A stretch of 64,000 nt of DNA from Paludibacter sp. (GTDB taxonomy: Bacteria > Bacteroidota > Bacteroidia > Bacteroidales > Paludibacteraceae), in NCBI GenBank assembly GCA_028710415.1, contig JAQTUE010000022.1, forward strand, positions 1-64,000, written 5' to 3'. Made by a program: the position numbers and the translations under genes. Below, one piece after another: positions 52,860-62,250 of this stretch. How positions within the stretch are numbered: position 1 is the stretch's first letter; every line of letters begins with the position of its first letter. The notes under the pieces are model-generated. The model saw nothing but the letters and a program-made list of their open reading frames with translations. It did no database searches and was not told the DNA's origin.

Positions 52860-55709
52860 ATGAGATTTCTGAGATTATTTACAATAATTTTACTCGTATT
52901 CGTAACATCAACTATTTATTCTACGATAATTCCTGTGGATTTACGTTGTGACTTTTGGGCTAACCCCCAAGGCATTGATGTGTCAAATCCCGTATTAAGT
53001 TGGACGATTAAAGCCAACGCCGAAAAACGTGCCATGCGTCAGACTGCTTACGAGGTTATGGTAGCTTCGTCTTTTGAAACGCTAATTAGTAACAAAGGCG
53101 ATATGTGGAATTCGGGAAAAGTATCATCTGACAAAATGGGACAGATTGAATATAAAGGGAAGCCTCTTCAATCGAGCCAGCACTGTTGGTGGAAAGTAAG
53201 AATTTGGGACGAGAAAGGAATTGAATCGGCATGGAGCGAACCGGCTCAGTGGACAATGGGCATACTTAACGCTAACGACTGGAAAGCCCGGTGGGTTACT
53301 GCCGTTGGTGCCGAAAAGTATGCACATCAATACAAATCGGCCAGGAGTGATTTCAATCAAAAGCGCGATTTAGCTGAGTTTCGTAAATTTAGTCCAAAGC
53401 CCGAAGACACAAACTATTCCTCGATGCTATTACGTAAAGAGTTTAATGCAGCACCCAAATTAAAACGTGCAGTTGTACATGTAAGTGGTATGGGTCAATA
53501 CGAGCTTTTTATAAATGGCAGCAAAATTGGTGATTACATTCTCGCCCCCGGTTGGTCTTATTATCCCAAAACTGTTTTGTTTGATACTTACGAAGTAACG
53601 TCACAAATCAAAACCGGAGATAATGCCATTGGGTTAATACTGGGTAATTGTATGTACAATATACAACCAGACTCAGTAAGGTATGTTAAGTTTTTGGGTT
53701 CATACGGTCCATTAAAAGCAATTGTGCAAATGCGTCTCGAGTATGAAGATGGCTCTGTGAAAATTATTGTCACTGATAAAAGCTGGCAGGTTGCCCCCGG
53801 TCCAGTCACCTATTCAAACTTTTATGGTGGCGAAGATTTTGATGCACGATTACTGCCTAAAGGCTGGAATCAATCATCTTTTAAAGGTGATGAACGCTGG
53901 AATACAGCTGTCGAATGTAAAGGACCCGGAGGCGAACTCAAAGGTTTGTCATGTTCAGCTCCACCAATAAAGGCCATTGAGCCTTTGGCTCCAATCAAAA
54001 TCAATAAAATCAGACCAAATATTTGGGTGTATGACCTTGGACAAAATGCTTCTATCATGCCGCAAATAAGTGTTAAAGGTATGCCCGGAGCGTATGTGCG
54101 GATTATACCATCAGAGTTATTAAAAAGTGATGGAACAGTTGATCGTACATCGGCAACTCAGGATGGCGTACGTCCTGCCTGGTGGCAATATACACTATCT
54201 TCAAGGGATACAGAAAACTGGTTCCCTCAATTTTTCTATCAGGGCGGGCGCTATTTACAGGTGGAATTATTTCCGGCGAAAGGCGATAGTATTTTACCTG
54301 CCATTTTATCACTTAATGGAGTGGTAGTACATTCATCTGCCGGGCATATCGGGGATTTTTCATGTTCCAACAACCTTTTTAATCGAATTTACTCCCTGGT
54401 TCGCTGGGCTCAACGAAGCAATATGATGTCGATATTGACCGACTGCCCACAACGCGAAAAACAAAGTTGGTTGGAGCAATACCATCTGAATGGCCCGTCG
54501 CTTCGATATAACTTTGATTTACTGCCAACTTTCCGAAAAGGAATGAACGATATGGCAGATGGCCAGGTTAGCAACGGTTTGATTCCATGTATTGCTCCCG
54601 GATTTTTCTATGCAGGCAAGGAAATAATTGACAATCCTATGTTTAATTCGGCTGAATGGGGAAGTGCGTTTATAATTGCTCCGTGGCAACAATATCTTTT
54701 TTCGGGTGATGTATCGTTGCTGAGCAGATATTATGCCAAAATGAAACGATATGTCGCTTTTCTTGATTCAACGGCTAAAAATAATATTATTACTATTGGA
54801 CTTGGTGATTGGTACGATATTGGCCCAAAACCGGCATGGGGTTCGCAGCTTACACCGATTGAATTTACCGGAACTGCAATCTTCTTTTATGACAATGAGA
54901 TAATGGCAAAAATAGCTTCGCTTCTTGGAAAAACAGGTGATGCTAAGTTCTATCAACAACGCACTGAAACCATTCGCCAATCTTTCAACAAAGAGTTTTA
55001 CAAACCTGAGAAAGGTATATATTCCACGGGTTCTAATACTACACTTGCCATCCCTTTATTTCTGAATATTGCAGAACCACAAAATCGCAAAATACTTATT
55101 GACTCTTTGGTTTCAGATATTCGTCACCGCGGTAATGCTTTCACATCAGGCGAAGTTGGATATCGCTTTCTGTTGGGTGCACTGGCTATGGAAGGGCATT
55201 CCGACGTTATTTATGATATGAATAATCAGTCTGATAAACCCGGTTATGGCTTTCAGCTAAAAATGGGTGCCACTTCGCTTACCGAAAAATGGGATGCCAG
55301 TGTCGGTAGTTTTGGATCGCAAAATCATTTTATGTCAGGCCAGATAAACGAATGGTTCTTTCATGATTTAGTAGGAATTGGTGTTGAGGCCGATGGTGCA
55401 GGTTTTCGGAAATCAATTATTAAACCTACTCCGGTTGGCGACCTTAAATGGGTAAAAGGATCCTATAAAACAGTGAGCGGACTTATTTCTGTTGATTGGA
55501 CACGCAACAAAGATATTTTCACACTCAACATCATTATTCCAGCCAACACCATTGCTACAGTTTATGTGCCTGCCAACAATGAAAAAAATGTTTCCGAAAG
55601 TGGTAAATGCGCAGCAAAATCAACCGGGGTTAAGTTCCTGCACATGGAAAATGGCAAAGCTGTTTATGAAGTGGGCTCTGGAGAATATAAATTTGAGTCG
55701 TGCTTATAA
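52860..55709 (+). CDS. GH78 alpha-L-rhamnosidase
   Basis: This 949-residue secreted family-78 enzyme removes terminal rhamnose. It has a signal peptide (1-22) and an Fn3-like N-domain (ANPQGIDVSNPVLSW, about 25-130). The rhamnosidase N jelly roll (GQYELFINGSKIGDYILAPG, YGGEDFDARLLPKGW) comes next. A concanavalin-like domain and the (alpha/alpha)6 barrel follow. The signature DCPQREKQSW gives Asp528 and the proposed acid Glu533. The presumed base is Glu809 in TEKWDAS. A C-terminal beta domain follows. The signature is the shorter REKQSWLEQ form rather than RDERLGWTGD of the gene at 4872, so the two GH78s belong to different subgroups and probably differ in aglycone. It lies between GH2 and GH30 in one operon. 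Confidence 0.93.
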   Translation: MRFLRLFTIILLVFVTSTIYSTIIPVDLRCDFWANPQGIDVSNPVLSWTIKANAEKRAMRQTAYEVMVASSFETLISNKGDMWNSGKVSSDKMGQIEYKGKPLQSSQHCWWKVRIWDEKGIESAWSEPAQWTMGILNANDWKARWVTAVGAEKYAHQYKSARSDFNQKRDLAEFRKFSPKPEDTNYSSMLLRKEFNAAPKLKRAVVHVSGMGQYELFINGSKIGDYILAPGWSYYPKTVLFDTYEVTSQIKTGDNAIGLILGNCMYNIQPDSVRYVKFLGSYGPLKAIVQMRLEYEDGSVKIIVTDKSWQVAPGPVTYSNFYGGEDFDARLLPKGWNQSSFKGDERWNTAVECKGPGGELKGLSCSAPPIKAIEPLAPIKINKIRPNIWVYDLGQNASIMPQISVKGMPGAYVRIIPSELLKSDGTVDRTSATQDGVRPAWWQYTLSSRDTENWFPQFFYQGGRYLQVELFPAKGDSILPAILSLNGVVVHSSAGHIGDFSCSNNLFNRIYSLVRWAQRSNMMSILTDCPQREKQSWLEQYHLNGPSLRYNFDLLPTFRKGMNDMADGQVSNGLIPCIAPGFFYAGKEIIDNPMFNSAEWGSAFIIAPWQQYLFSGDVSLLSRYYAKMKRYVAFLDSTAKNNIITIGLGDWYDIGPKPAWGSQLTPIEFTGTAIFFYDNEIMAKIASLLGKTGDAKFYQQRTETIRQSFNKEFYKPEKGIYSTGSNTTLAIPLFLNIAEPQNRKILIDSLVSDIRHRGNAFTSGEVGYRFLLGALAMEGHSDVIYDMNNQSDKPGYGFQLKMGATSLTEKWDASVGSFGSQNHFMSGQINEWFFHDLVGIGVEADGAGFRKSIIKPTPVGDLKWVKGSYKTVSGLISVDWTRNKDIFTLNIIIPANTIATVYVPANNEKNVSESGKCAAKSTGVKFLHMENGKAVYEVGSGEYKFESCL

Positions 55710-55749
55710 GTTATTTGAATTATAAATGAAAAAATAATAATTGGTCATT

Positions 55750-57414
55750 ATGAATCTACATCCATTAAAATCTTACTTGCCTGATAATAAACTTATCCAA
55801 CTTAGAATTTGGCTTTCACTGCTACTTATTTATTCTTCAATCACTGTTTTTGCAGCCGAAGCAGGCTTGGGCAAACATGATCCATTGAAACCCGATGTTT
55901 GCAAATTTGTGGTGGATAGTAATCTGAAATATCAAACTATTGATAATTTTAGTGCGTCCGATGGCTGGAGCATGCAGTTTATTGGATTGTGGCCGAAAGA
56001 GAAACAGGAAAAAATGGCCGATTGGCTTTTTAGTACAGAAAATGATTCAAAAGGACAACCCAAAGGTATCGGATTGTCCCTGTGGCGTTTCAATATAGGC
56101 ACCGGCAGTGCAGAGCAAGGAGACTCCAGTCAGATTGATAATGTTTGGACCCGTTCAGAATGTTTTATGAAACCCGATGGTACCTACGATTGGAATAAAC
56201 AGGAAGGTCAACGGAATTTCATGAAATTAGCCAAACAACGAGGAGTAAACCAGTTTCTGGGTTTTATACTTTCAGCACCGGTTTACTGGACTCAGAACCG
56301 ATTGGCAACTAATACAGGTAGGGATGCTTCATTCAACCTGAAGCAAAATCACTACAAGGATTTTGCACGTTTTCTTGCTGATGTAATTAAAGGTTTGGAT
56401 AAGCATGATGGAATCAAACTCAATTATGTTTGCCCGTTTAACGAACCTGATGGACATTGGAACTGGATTGGTCCGAAACAGGAGGGAACTCCTGCAACAA
56501 AATATGAAATAGCTAAAACTGTTCGATTGATAGGAACTGAATTCGCTTTACAAAAAATAGATACTAAAATTCTTGTTTCGGAATCATTCGATTATAATTG
56601 TATGTACCGGGTTCATCCAATGGTTCATGCAGACCGTGGATTTCAGATTCAATCCTTCTTTAGGCCAGATAGTGTTTCGACTTATATAGGTGGCGTTCCC
56701 AATGTACCACGATTAATGGCAGCACACAGTTACTGGACCAACACACCGCTTACTGATTTGCGGAAAATCCGAATTGAAATGGCTAGGGAGTTAAATAATA
56801 ATAAGGTTAGATTCTGGCAAACTGAGCTTTGTATTATGAGCAACGATAAAGAAATTGGCGGAGGGGGCGGCAAAGACCTGACTATGAAAACGGCTTTATA
56901 TATTGCCCGGGTAATTCATCACGATTTGGTCTATGCAAACGCTTCCGCCTGGCAATGGTGGCGTTCGGTAGCTACTGGGGATTACAAAGATGGTTTAATT
57001 TATGCAAATGCCGATAAAACACTGATTGATGGGACTTATACCGATTCTAAATTGATGTGGATTCTTGGAAATTATAGCAGGTTTATTCGTCCGGGAGCTA
57101 AAAGATTAGGAGTTACATCATTCAATAAAAAGGGTGAAATAATTTCAGAAGGTGATACCGATCCTTATGCTTTGATGATTTCTGCTTACAACAATAGTGA
57201 CCACGTACCCGTAGTGGTAGTAATTAATTACAGTGATAAAGCGAGAACCTTCGAATTGAATTGGAGAGGAAATGCACCCGGAAATTGGACTCCTTATTGT
57301 ACAAATGATATGAAAGATGCAAACCTGATGCCATTATCGAAAATTAAATATGGAAATGAAATAATTATTCCCGCCAGATCGGTAATCACTTATGTTGGAA
57401 ATAAAAAAATATAA
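55750..57414 (+). CDS. GH30-like beta-glycanase
   Basis: This 554-residue secreted family-30-type retaining hydrolase starts at ATG 55750; the frame upstream reaches only a TTG. A somewhat long signal segment (about 1-38, IWLSLLLIYSSITVFAA) is followed by the barrel, which starts with YQTIDNFSASDGWSMQFIG. Acid/base Glu232 is in CPFNEPDGHW and nucleophile Glu359 in FWQTELCIM. The C-terminal beta-sandwich (about 455-554) is the usual GH30 side domain. No T9SS tail, unlike the GH30 at 29943, so it may act in the periplasm on imported fragments. NEPDGHWNW resembles beta-1,6-galactanase-like members. The next gene starts 14 bp downstream. Confidence 0.88.
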   Translation: MNLHPLKSYLPDNKLIQLRIWLSLLLIYSSITVFAAEAGLGKHDPLKPDVCKFVVDSNLKYQTIDNFSASDGWSMQFIGLWPKEKQEKMADWLFSTENDSKGQPKGIGLSLWRFNIGTGSAEQGDSSQIDNVWTRSECFMKPDGTYDWNKQEGQRNFMKLAKQRGVNQFLGFILSAPVYWTQNRLATNTGRDASFNLKQNHYKDFARFLADVIKGLDKHDGIKLNYVCPFNEPDGHWNWIGPKQEGTPATKYEIAKTVRLIGTEFALQKIDTKILVSESFDYNCMYRVHPMVHADRGFQIQSFFRPDSVSTYIGGVPNVPRLMAAHSYWTNTPLTDLRKIRIEMARELNNNKVRFWQTELCIMSNDKEIGGGGGKDLTMKTALYIARVIHHDLVYANASAWQWWRSVATGDYKDGLIYANADKTLIDGTYTDSKLMWILGNYSRFIRPGAKRLGVTSFNKKGEIISEGDTDPYALMISAYNNSDHVPVVVVINYSDKARTFELNWRGNAPGNWTPYCTNDMKDANLMPLSKIKYGNEIIIPARSVITYVGNKKI

Positions 57415-57427
57415 AAATATAATTAGT

Positions 57428-59857
57428 ATGAAACGGACATTGTGTTTTGTAGTTGTTGCATTAATTTTATGCACAACGTTTGTTCAAGGCAAGCCTCAAT
57501 TTGGTAAGGCAGAGTTGTTTAATGACAATTGGAAATTCTCTCTCTCGGATGTAAAAGAAGCTTCAAATCCATCATTGGATGATTCGAAATGGACAAAATT
57601 GAATCTCCCGCATGATTGGAGTATCGAAGGTATTTATAGTCCGGATAAAGCCAGTTGCACTGGCTATCTACCGGGTGGAATTGGCTGGTATCGTAAAACG
57701 TTTATTGTTCCCGAATCAGAAAAAGGAAATAAGACCTTTATCTATTTTGAAGGTGTCTATAATCACAGTGAAGTGTTTATAAACGGAACTTCAATAGGAA
57801 AACGTCCGAATGGCTACATCTCCTTTATGTATGATCTGACACCCTATCTAAAGTATGGAAAAGAAAATATAGTGGCGGTTCGTGTTGATCATTCCCTGGA
57901 AAGAGATTCACGCTGGTATTCAGGTTCCGGTATTTATCGGGACACATATCTGGTTTCCGCTTCACCGGTACATCTTGATTTGTGGGGAGTTTATTTCAAA
58001 GCTTCCAGTGTCACGAATAAAAAAGCAGAAGTATCGGTTCAAACGACTGTAAATAATGGGTTGAATAAAATAACCGATGTTAGAATATTGAATGAAATAG
58101 TAGAACCAAAAACCGGGAAAGTTATAACTTCCGCTACTAAAGATATGAAGATTCATGCACAACTAAAAGCTGAATTTCAACAAATACTGACGATTCCGTC
58201 TCCGAAAATCTGGTCAATTGAGACTCCCAATTTATATATACTTCGTACTAAGGTAATGCGGGATAAAAAGATAATAGACCAAAATGCACAGGAAATCGGG
58301 CTTCGTACACTGACATTTGATCCCGATAAAGGTTTTGCTTTAAATGGAGTATGGACTAAAGTAAAAGGTGTTTGCATTCATCATGATGCAGGTTGTCTGG
58401 GCTCAGCGGTTCCACGTGAAGTGTGGAAACGAAGATTAATTACCCTCAAGGAAACAGGTTGCAATGCTATCCGGTTAAGTCACAATCCACAGGCACCTGA
58501 TATCTATGAATTGTGCGATGAACTTGGATTATTGGTTATGGACGAAGCCTTTGATGAATGGGAATTTGCAAAAAGGAAATGGATAACAGGATGGAATGTC
58601 GGAACTCCTGAATTTCAGGGAGCGGCATCTTATTTTAATGAATGGAGCGATAGAGACCTGACAGACATGATTCTCCGTGATCGGAATCATGCATCAATAA
58701 TTATGTGGAGCATTGGCAATGAAGTGGATTATCCTAACGATCCGTATTCTCATCCGGTACTTGACCATGCAAATATCAATCAACCTGTTTTGGGCGAATA
58801 TTTGCCCGATCATCCTAAAGCTGAAAGGTTAGGTGTTATTGCCAAAAGACTGGCAGCAATTGTTCGCAGCCTGGATACATCCCGTCCGGTTACAGCTGCA
58901 CTAGCAGGTGTTGTAATGTCCAATGAAACTGATTATCCTTTTGTGCTGGATATCACAGGATATAATTACACTGAAGATCGCTATGCCCAGGATCATGCCA
59001 AATATCCTAAGCGTGTTATTTATGGCAGTGAAAATGGGAACAGCATGGAATCCTGGAAAGCAGTCCGTGATAATAAGTATATCTTTGGACAATTTATCTG
59101 GACCGGAATTGACTATTTAGGAGAATCGGGTGCCTGGCCTTCAAGAGGGTTTTATTCCGGATTTATCGATTTTGGTGGATTCCTGAAACCACGTGGACAT
59201 TTCCGTCAGGCTTTATGGGATACAAAACCGGTTACATATATTGGGTCTTACCCGCAACCATCCGATAAAAGTCAGTTGTCAACCGATGCCTGGCCTATTT
59301 GGAATTACAAAGATGGTGAAATGGTACGCGTTGTCTGCTACACAAATTCCCCTAAATCTAAATTGATGCTGAACAATAAACAAGTAGGAGAAATTAAGAG
59401 TTTAGACGATAATACCGGAGTGATTTATTGGGATATTCCTTTTCAGGAAGGAAAATTAAAAGTGGTGGGTATGGACAATGATAATCATCAAACTTGTCAA
59501 TTTGAGTTGCAATCATCTGGTCGTCCTTATTCGATTAAAATCCTTTCTGATATGAAATCGATAAAGAAAGACAAAGGATTAGCACAAGTTGTTGCTCAGG
59601 TTGTAGACGAAAATGGAATTCCTGTTATGATTTCGGAAGATGAAATTACCTGCACCATTGATGGACAGGCAAAATTACTTGGACTCGAAGCAAGTAATAA
59701 TTCTGATATGGGAGATTATACCGATAATGTTCAGCATGCCTATCACGGACGATTAATAGCATATATCCAGGCAACCGGTACAGTTGGGAAGATAACTGTC
59801 AAATTTACTGCGCCTTGGTTGAAAGAAGGCAGTGTTATTATTGAATCAGTTGAATAA
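57428..59857 (+). CDS. GH2 beta-galactosidase-like enzyme (DUF4982 type), second copy
   Basis: This 809-residue enzyme starts at ATG 57428 (MKRTLCFVVVALILCTTFVQG); an upstream ATG at 57392 would overlap the GH30 gene and spoil the signal peptide. It shares the layout of the GH2 at 50423: LPHDWSIEG, GYLPGGIGWYRKTF, RWYSGSGIYRDTY. Acid/base is Glu432 (SIGNEV) and nucleophile Glu535 (YGSENG). A DUF4982 region and a C-terminal Ig-like domain follow. It has an insertion near the acid/base motif (DYPNDPYSHPVLDHANINQP) not found in the first copy, so the active-site rim differs. It is the last gene of the operon; two hairpins follow. Confidence 0.92.
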   Translation: MKRTLCFVVVALILCTTFVQGKPQFGKAELFNDNWKFSLSDVKEASNPSLDDSKWTKLNLPHDWSIEGIYSPDKASCTGYLPGGIGWYRKTFIVPESEKGNKTFIYFEGVYNHSEVFINGTSIGKRPNGYISFMYDLTPYLKYGKENIVAVRVDHSLERDSRWYSGSGIYRDTYLVSASPVHLDLWGVYFKASSVTNKKAEVSVQTTVNNGLNKITDVRILNEIVEPKTGKVITSATKDMKIHAQLKAEFQQILTIPSPKIWSIETPNLYILRTKVMRDKKIIDQNAQEIGLRTLTFDPDKGFALNGVWTKVKGVCIHHDAGCLGSAVPREVWKRRLITLKETGCNAIRLSHNPQAPDIYELCDELGLLVMDEAFDEWEFAKRKWITGWNVGTPEFQGAASYFNEWSDRDLTDMILRDRNHASIIMWSIGNEVDYPNDPYSHPVLDHANINQPVLGEYLPDHPKAERLGVIAKRLAAIVRSLDTSRPVTAALAGVVMSNETDYPFVLDITGYNYTEDRYAQDHAKYPKRVIYGSENGNSMESWKAVRDNKYIFGQFIWTGIDYLGESGAWPSRGFYSGFIDFGGFLKPRGHFRQALWDTKPVTYIGSYPQPSDKSQLSTDAWPIWNYKDGEMVRVVCYTNSPKSKLMLNNKQVGEIKSLDDNTGVIYWDIPFQEGKLKVVGMDNDNHQTCQFELQSSGRPYSIKILSDMKSIKKDKGLAQVVAQVVDENGIPVMISEDEITCTIDGQAKLLGLEASNNSDMGDYTDNVQHAYHGRLIAYIQATGTVGKITVKFTAPWLKEGSVIIESVE

Positions 59858-59946
59858 CATACAAATCAATAATATAATTTAAGAATTAGAGGCGAGATAT
59901 AAATCTCAATTTTAGCTATAATAATAGATGGATAAGTTGTAGGAAA

Positions 59947-59979
59947 AACGCTGACAGCGTGCTTGCACCTGTCAGCGTT
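59947..59979. other. Stable hairpin downstream of GH operon
   Basis: AACGCTGACAG pairs with CTGTCAGCGTT, and GTG/CAC pairs extend inside it. No T-tract follows. It could stabilise the operon mRNA 3' end ahead of the terminator. Confidence 0.6.
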
Positions 59980-60005
59980 AATTGAATCAATTGAGAGAAA
60001 ATAAT

Positions 60006-60044
60006 AAAGCCATTTTCAAACTTGTGTTGAAAATGGCTTTTAAG
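60006..60044. terminator. Rho-independent terminator after GH operon
   Basis: A perfect 14-bp stem (AAAGCCATTTTCAA / TTGAAAATGGCTTT) with a 7-nt loop has a short T-run at its 3' side. The A-rich 5' side makes it partly bidirectional, so it may also serve the convergent ung gene. Confidence 0.7.
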
Positions 60045-60184
60045 TTTCAGTAATGATTAGATTCAATCCGGAAGCATCTTCCAACTTCATTGTGAAAAGC
60101 AGTCTTTCTCTTGATGCATTTCAGGATCAGATTCTTGTGGGGACTGGTACTATGTCGTCTTTTAATCAGTTTGTTTTAGCCTGA

Positions 60185-60847
60185 TTACCAGTTTATTGTT
60201 TCCATTTTATTTTCCTTCAAATACTGGTTTGTCAGTGAGAAGTGGTTATTCCCAATAAATCCACGATATGCAGATAGGGGAGAGGGGTGAACCGATTTCA
60301 ATACCAAATGTCTGGTGGAATCAATGAAAGCACCTTTCTTTTGCGCATAGGAACCCCAGAGCATAAATACCAGATGTTCTTTTTCGGAGGCAAGTTTGTG
60401 TATCACGGCATCTGTAAAAGTTTCCCACCCTTTGCCCTGATGGGATGCTGCCATGTGTGCCTGAACGGTCAGGGTGGCGTTCAATAATAGTACTCCTTGC
60501 TGTGCCCAACGTATCAGGTTCCCGCTTTCAGGAGCTGAAACTCCTAAGTCACGTTCTATTTCCTTAAAGATATTGAGTAAGGAAGGCGGAAATGCAACCC
60601 CATCATTCACCGAAAAACATAACCCATGAGCCTGTCCATCTCCATGATACGGATCCTGCCCAATAATGACAACCTTAACCTTATCAAACGGACATTGGTC
60701 GAATGCATTAAAGATAAGATTTGCCGGTGGAAATGTAAGCCTGGCTTTGTATTCATTTCGTACAAAATCTGTCAGTACTGCAAAATAGTCTTTCTCAAAT
60801 TCATCCTGCAGTTCGGTTTTCCAGGATTGTTCTATCTTCACGTCCAT
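60185..60847 (-). CDS. ung: Uracil-DNA glycosylase, family 1
   Basis: This 220-residue cytosolic base-excision repair enzyme removes uracil from DNA. The family-1 water-activating motif GQDPYHGDGQAHGLCFSV carries catalytic Asp65. The DNA-intercalation/His motif HPSPLSAYRGF has His187. Length is normal for the family. It is a housekeeping gene unrelated to the glycan loci. Its start codon is followed upstream (higher coordinates) at once by the GATTAA-type low-complexity array, which would form its 5' leader. Confidence 0.97.
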   Translation of the reverse strand: MDVKIEQSWKTELQDEFEKDYFAVLTDFVRNEYKARLTFPPANLIFNAFDQCPFDKVKVVIIGQDPYHGDGQAHGLCFSVNDGVAFPPSLLNIFKEIERDLGVSAPESGNLIRWAQQGVLLLNATLTVQAHMAASHQGKGWETFTDAVIHKLASEKEHLVFMLWGSYAQKKGAFIDSTRHLVLKSVHPSPLSAYRGFIGNNHFSLTNQYLKENKMETINW

Positions 60848-61072
60848 GAGGTTTGGTTGATTAGTTAATTAGTTGATTGGTTAATTAGTTAATTGGTTGA
60901 GTAAGTTGATTGGTTAATTAGGTTGATTAAGTTGTACTGACATTTGCAAAAGATTCATCAGTTTAACGCAAAACACGGAACACGGAACACGGAACACTGA
61001 ACGCGAAACCTTTCAAACTTCAAACCTTTCAAACTCTCAAACCTTTCAAACCTTTCAAACTCTTCAAACTCT
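60848..61072. repeat. Composite low-complexity repeat, copy 2
   Basis: Same three blocks and orientation as 4288-4540. A GTTGATTAG / GTTAATTGG array (60848-60936) starts at the ung start codon. A spacer with TTTGCAAAA follows, then ACACGGAACACGGAACACGG (about 60968-60990), then a TTTCAAACC array to about 61072. The last block runs into the 3' end of the aminotransferase gene, whose stop codon (61064-61066) lies inside it. Confidence 0.85.
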
Positions 61073-62239
61073 TTCTTTCACCGCCTTCGCCAGTTGCTCC
61101 ATAGCTTGCTTGAGGATTAATCTTGAACAGGCCACATTGAGCCTTAAATGATATTCTCCGCCGGGTCCGAAGGTAGTTCCTTTGTTGAGGCCTAAACCGG
61201 CTTTCCTGGCAAAGAAATCAAACAACTCATCTGTTTCCATGCCCAGCTCCTTACAGTTTAACCACACTAAAAATGAGGCTTCGGGATACATCGGTTTGAT
61301 CTGAGGGATATTTGTTTTCAAAAAATCAACTACATAGTCAATGTTCCCCTGTACATAGTCAAGCATTTGTTTGCGCCATTCTTCCCCTTTTTCATACGCA
61401 GCCACCGTTGCTGCATAGGCAAAGATATTACCTCCTATTAATTCGGAAGCTTCCAGGAAATCTACAAACTTGTGACGCAATACGTCATTGGGAATGATAT
61501 ATGATGAGCTGATAAGCCCCGGCATATTAAAAGTCTTGCTCGGTGCCATAAAGGTCAGGCTTATCCGGGCTGCAGATTCGCTCACAGCAGCAAATGGAAC
61601 GTGTTTATGACCATCCAATACCATATCGGCATGGATCTCATCGGATACAACAATAATATTATGTTTTGCACAAATATCAGCCAGTTGTTTCAATGTTTCT
61701 TCCGGCCATACCCGACCGCCCGGATTATGGGGGTTGCAAAGGATAAACAGTTTTGTGTTTGGAGTAATCTTCCTTTCCAGGTCTTCAAAATCCATTTCAT
61801 ATTTCCCGTTAACCAACTTCAGAGGATTGTTGATCAGCTCCCTATTGTTGTTCTTTACCACATGGAAGAACGGATAATACACCGGGGGCTGTACAATCAC
61901 TGCGTCACCCGGAACCGTCAGTGACTGGACTGCAAATGCAAGACCCGGTACAATACCCGGTAAGAATCCAATCCAGGAACGTTTGACTTCCCATTGGTGA
62001 TGATCACTAATCCAATTCATCAATGATGGATAGAATTCTTTGGGTGGCATGGAGTAACCCAGGATAGGATGTTCACATCGTTCACGTATGGCTTCAAAGA
62101 TAAAGTCTGGTGTCCGGAAATCCATATCGGCTACCCAAAGGGGTAACACATCTTCAGAACCGTAAAGTGCTTTACAACGCTCTATCTTAATAGCACCGGT
62201 GTTACGACGGTCAATGATTTCGTCAAAATTATAGTTCAT
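61064..62239 (-). CDS. PatB/MalY-type PLP aminotransferase, putative cystathionine beta-lyase
   Basis: This 391-residue PLP-dependent fold-type I enzyme of the MalY/PatB subgroup usually acts as a C-S lyase on cystathionine or cysteine conjugates. Key features are PLWVADMDF near the N-terminus, the LCNPHNPGGRVW motif, VVSDEIHADMVLDGHKH with the PLP-ring Asp, and Lys235 in APSKTFN as Schiff-base lysine. The C-terminal substrate Arg region is LRLNVACSR. Length is normal. Its 3' end is formed by the low-complexity repeat. The PafA-like gene lies 11 bp upstream on the same strand, so the two are probably co-transcribed. Confidence 0.92.
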   Translation of the reverse strand: MNYNFDEIIDRRNTGAIKIERCKALYGSEDVLPLWVADMDFRTPDFIFEAIRERCEHPILGYSMPPKEFYPSLMNWISDHHQWEVKRSWIGFLPGIVPGLAFAVQSLTVPGDAVIVQPPVYYPFFHVVKNNNRELINNPLKLVNGKYEMDFEDLERKITPNTKLFILCNPHNPGGRVWPEETLKQLADICAKHNIIVVSDEIHADMVLDGHKHVPFAAVSESAARISLTFMAPSKTFNMPGLISSSYIIPNDVLRHKFVDFLEASELIGGNIFAYAATVAAYEKGEEWRKQMLDYVQGNIDYVVDFLKTNIPQIKPMYPEASFLVWLNCKELGMETDELFDFFARKAGLGLNKGTTFGPGGEYHLRLNVACSRLILKQAMEQLAKAVKERV

Positions 62240-62250
62240 TTGTTTACGGG

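Larger units (their letters stand above)
59858..60184. other. Gap with two hairpins after GH operon
   Basis: The 327-bp region between the plus-strand operon and the minus-strand ung gene contains a strong hairpin at 59947-59979, a terminator at 60006-60044, and then about 140 bp without anything I can assign. Confidence 0.7.

Noticed and set aside
57392-57427. Longer start for the last GH2, overlapping the GH30 gene
   Set aside because: The extra 12 residues are highly charged and destroy the signal peptide; ATG 57428 gives a clean one and a normal 14-bp spacer.
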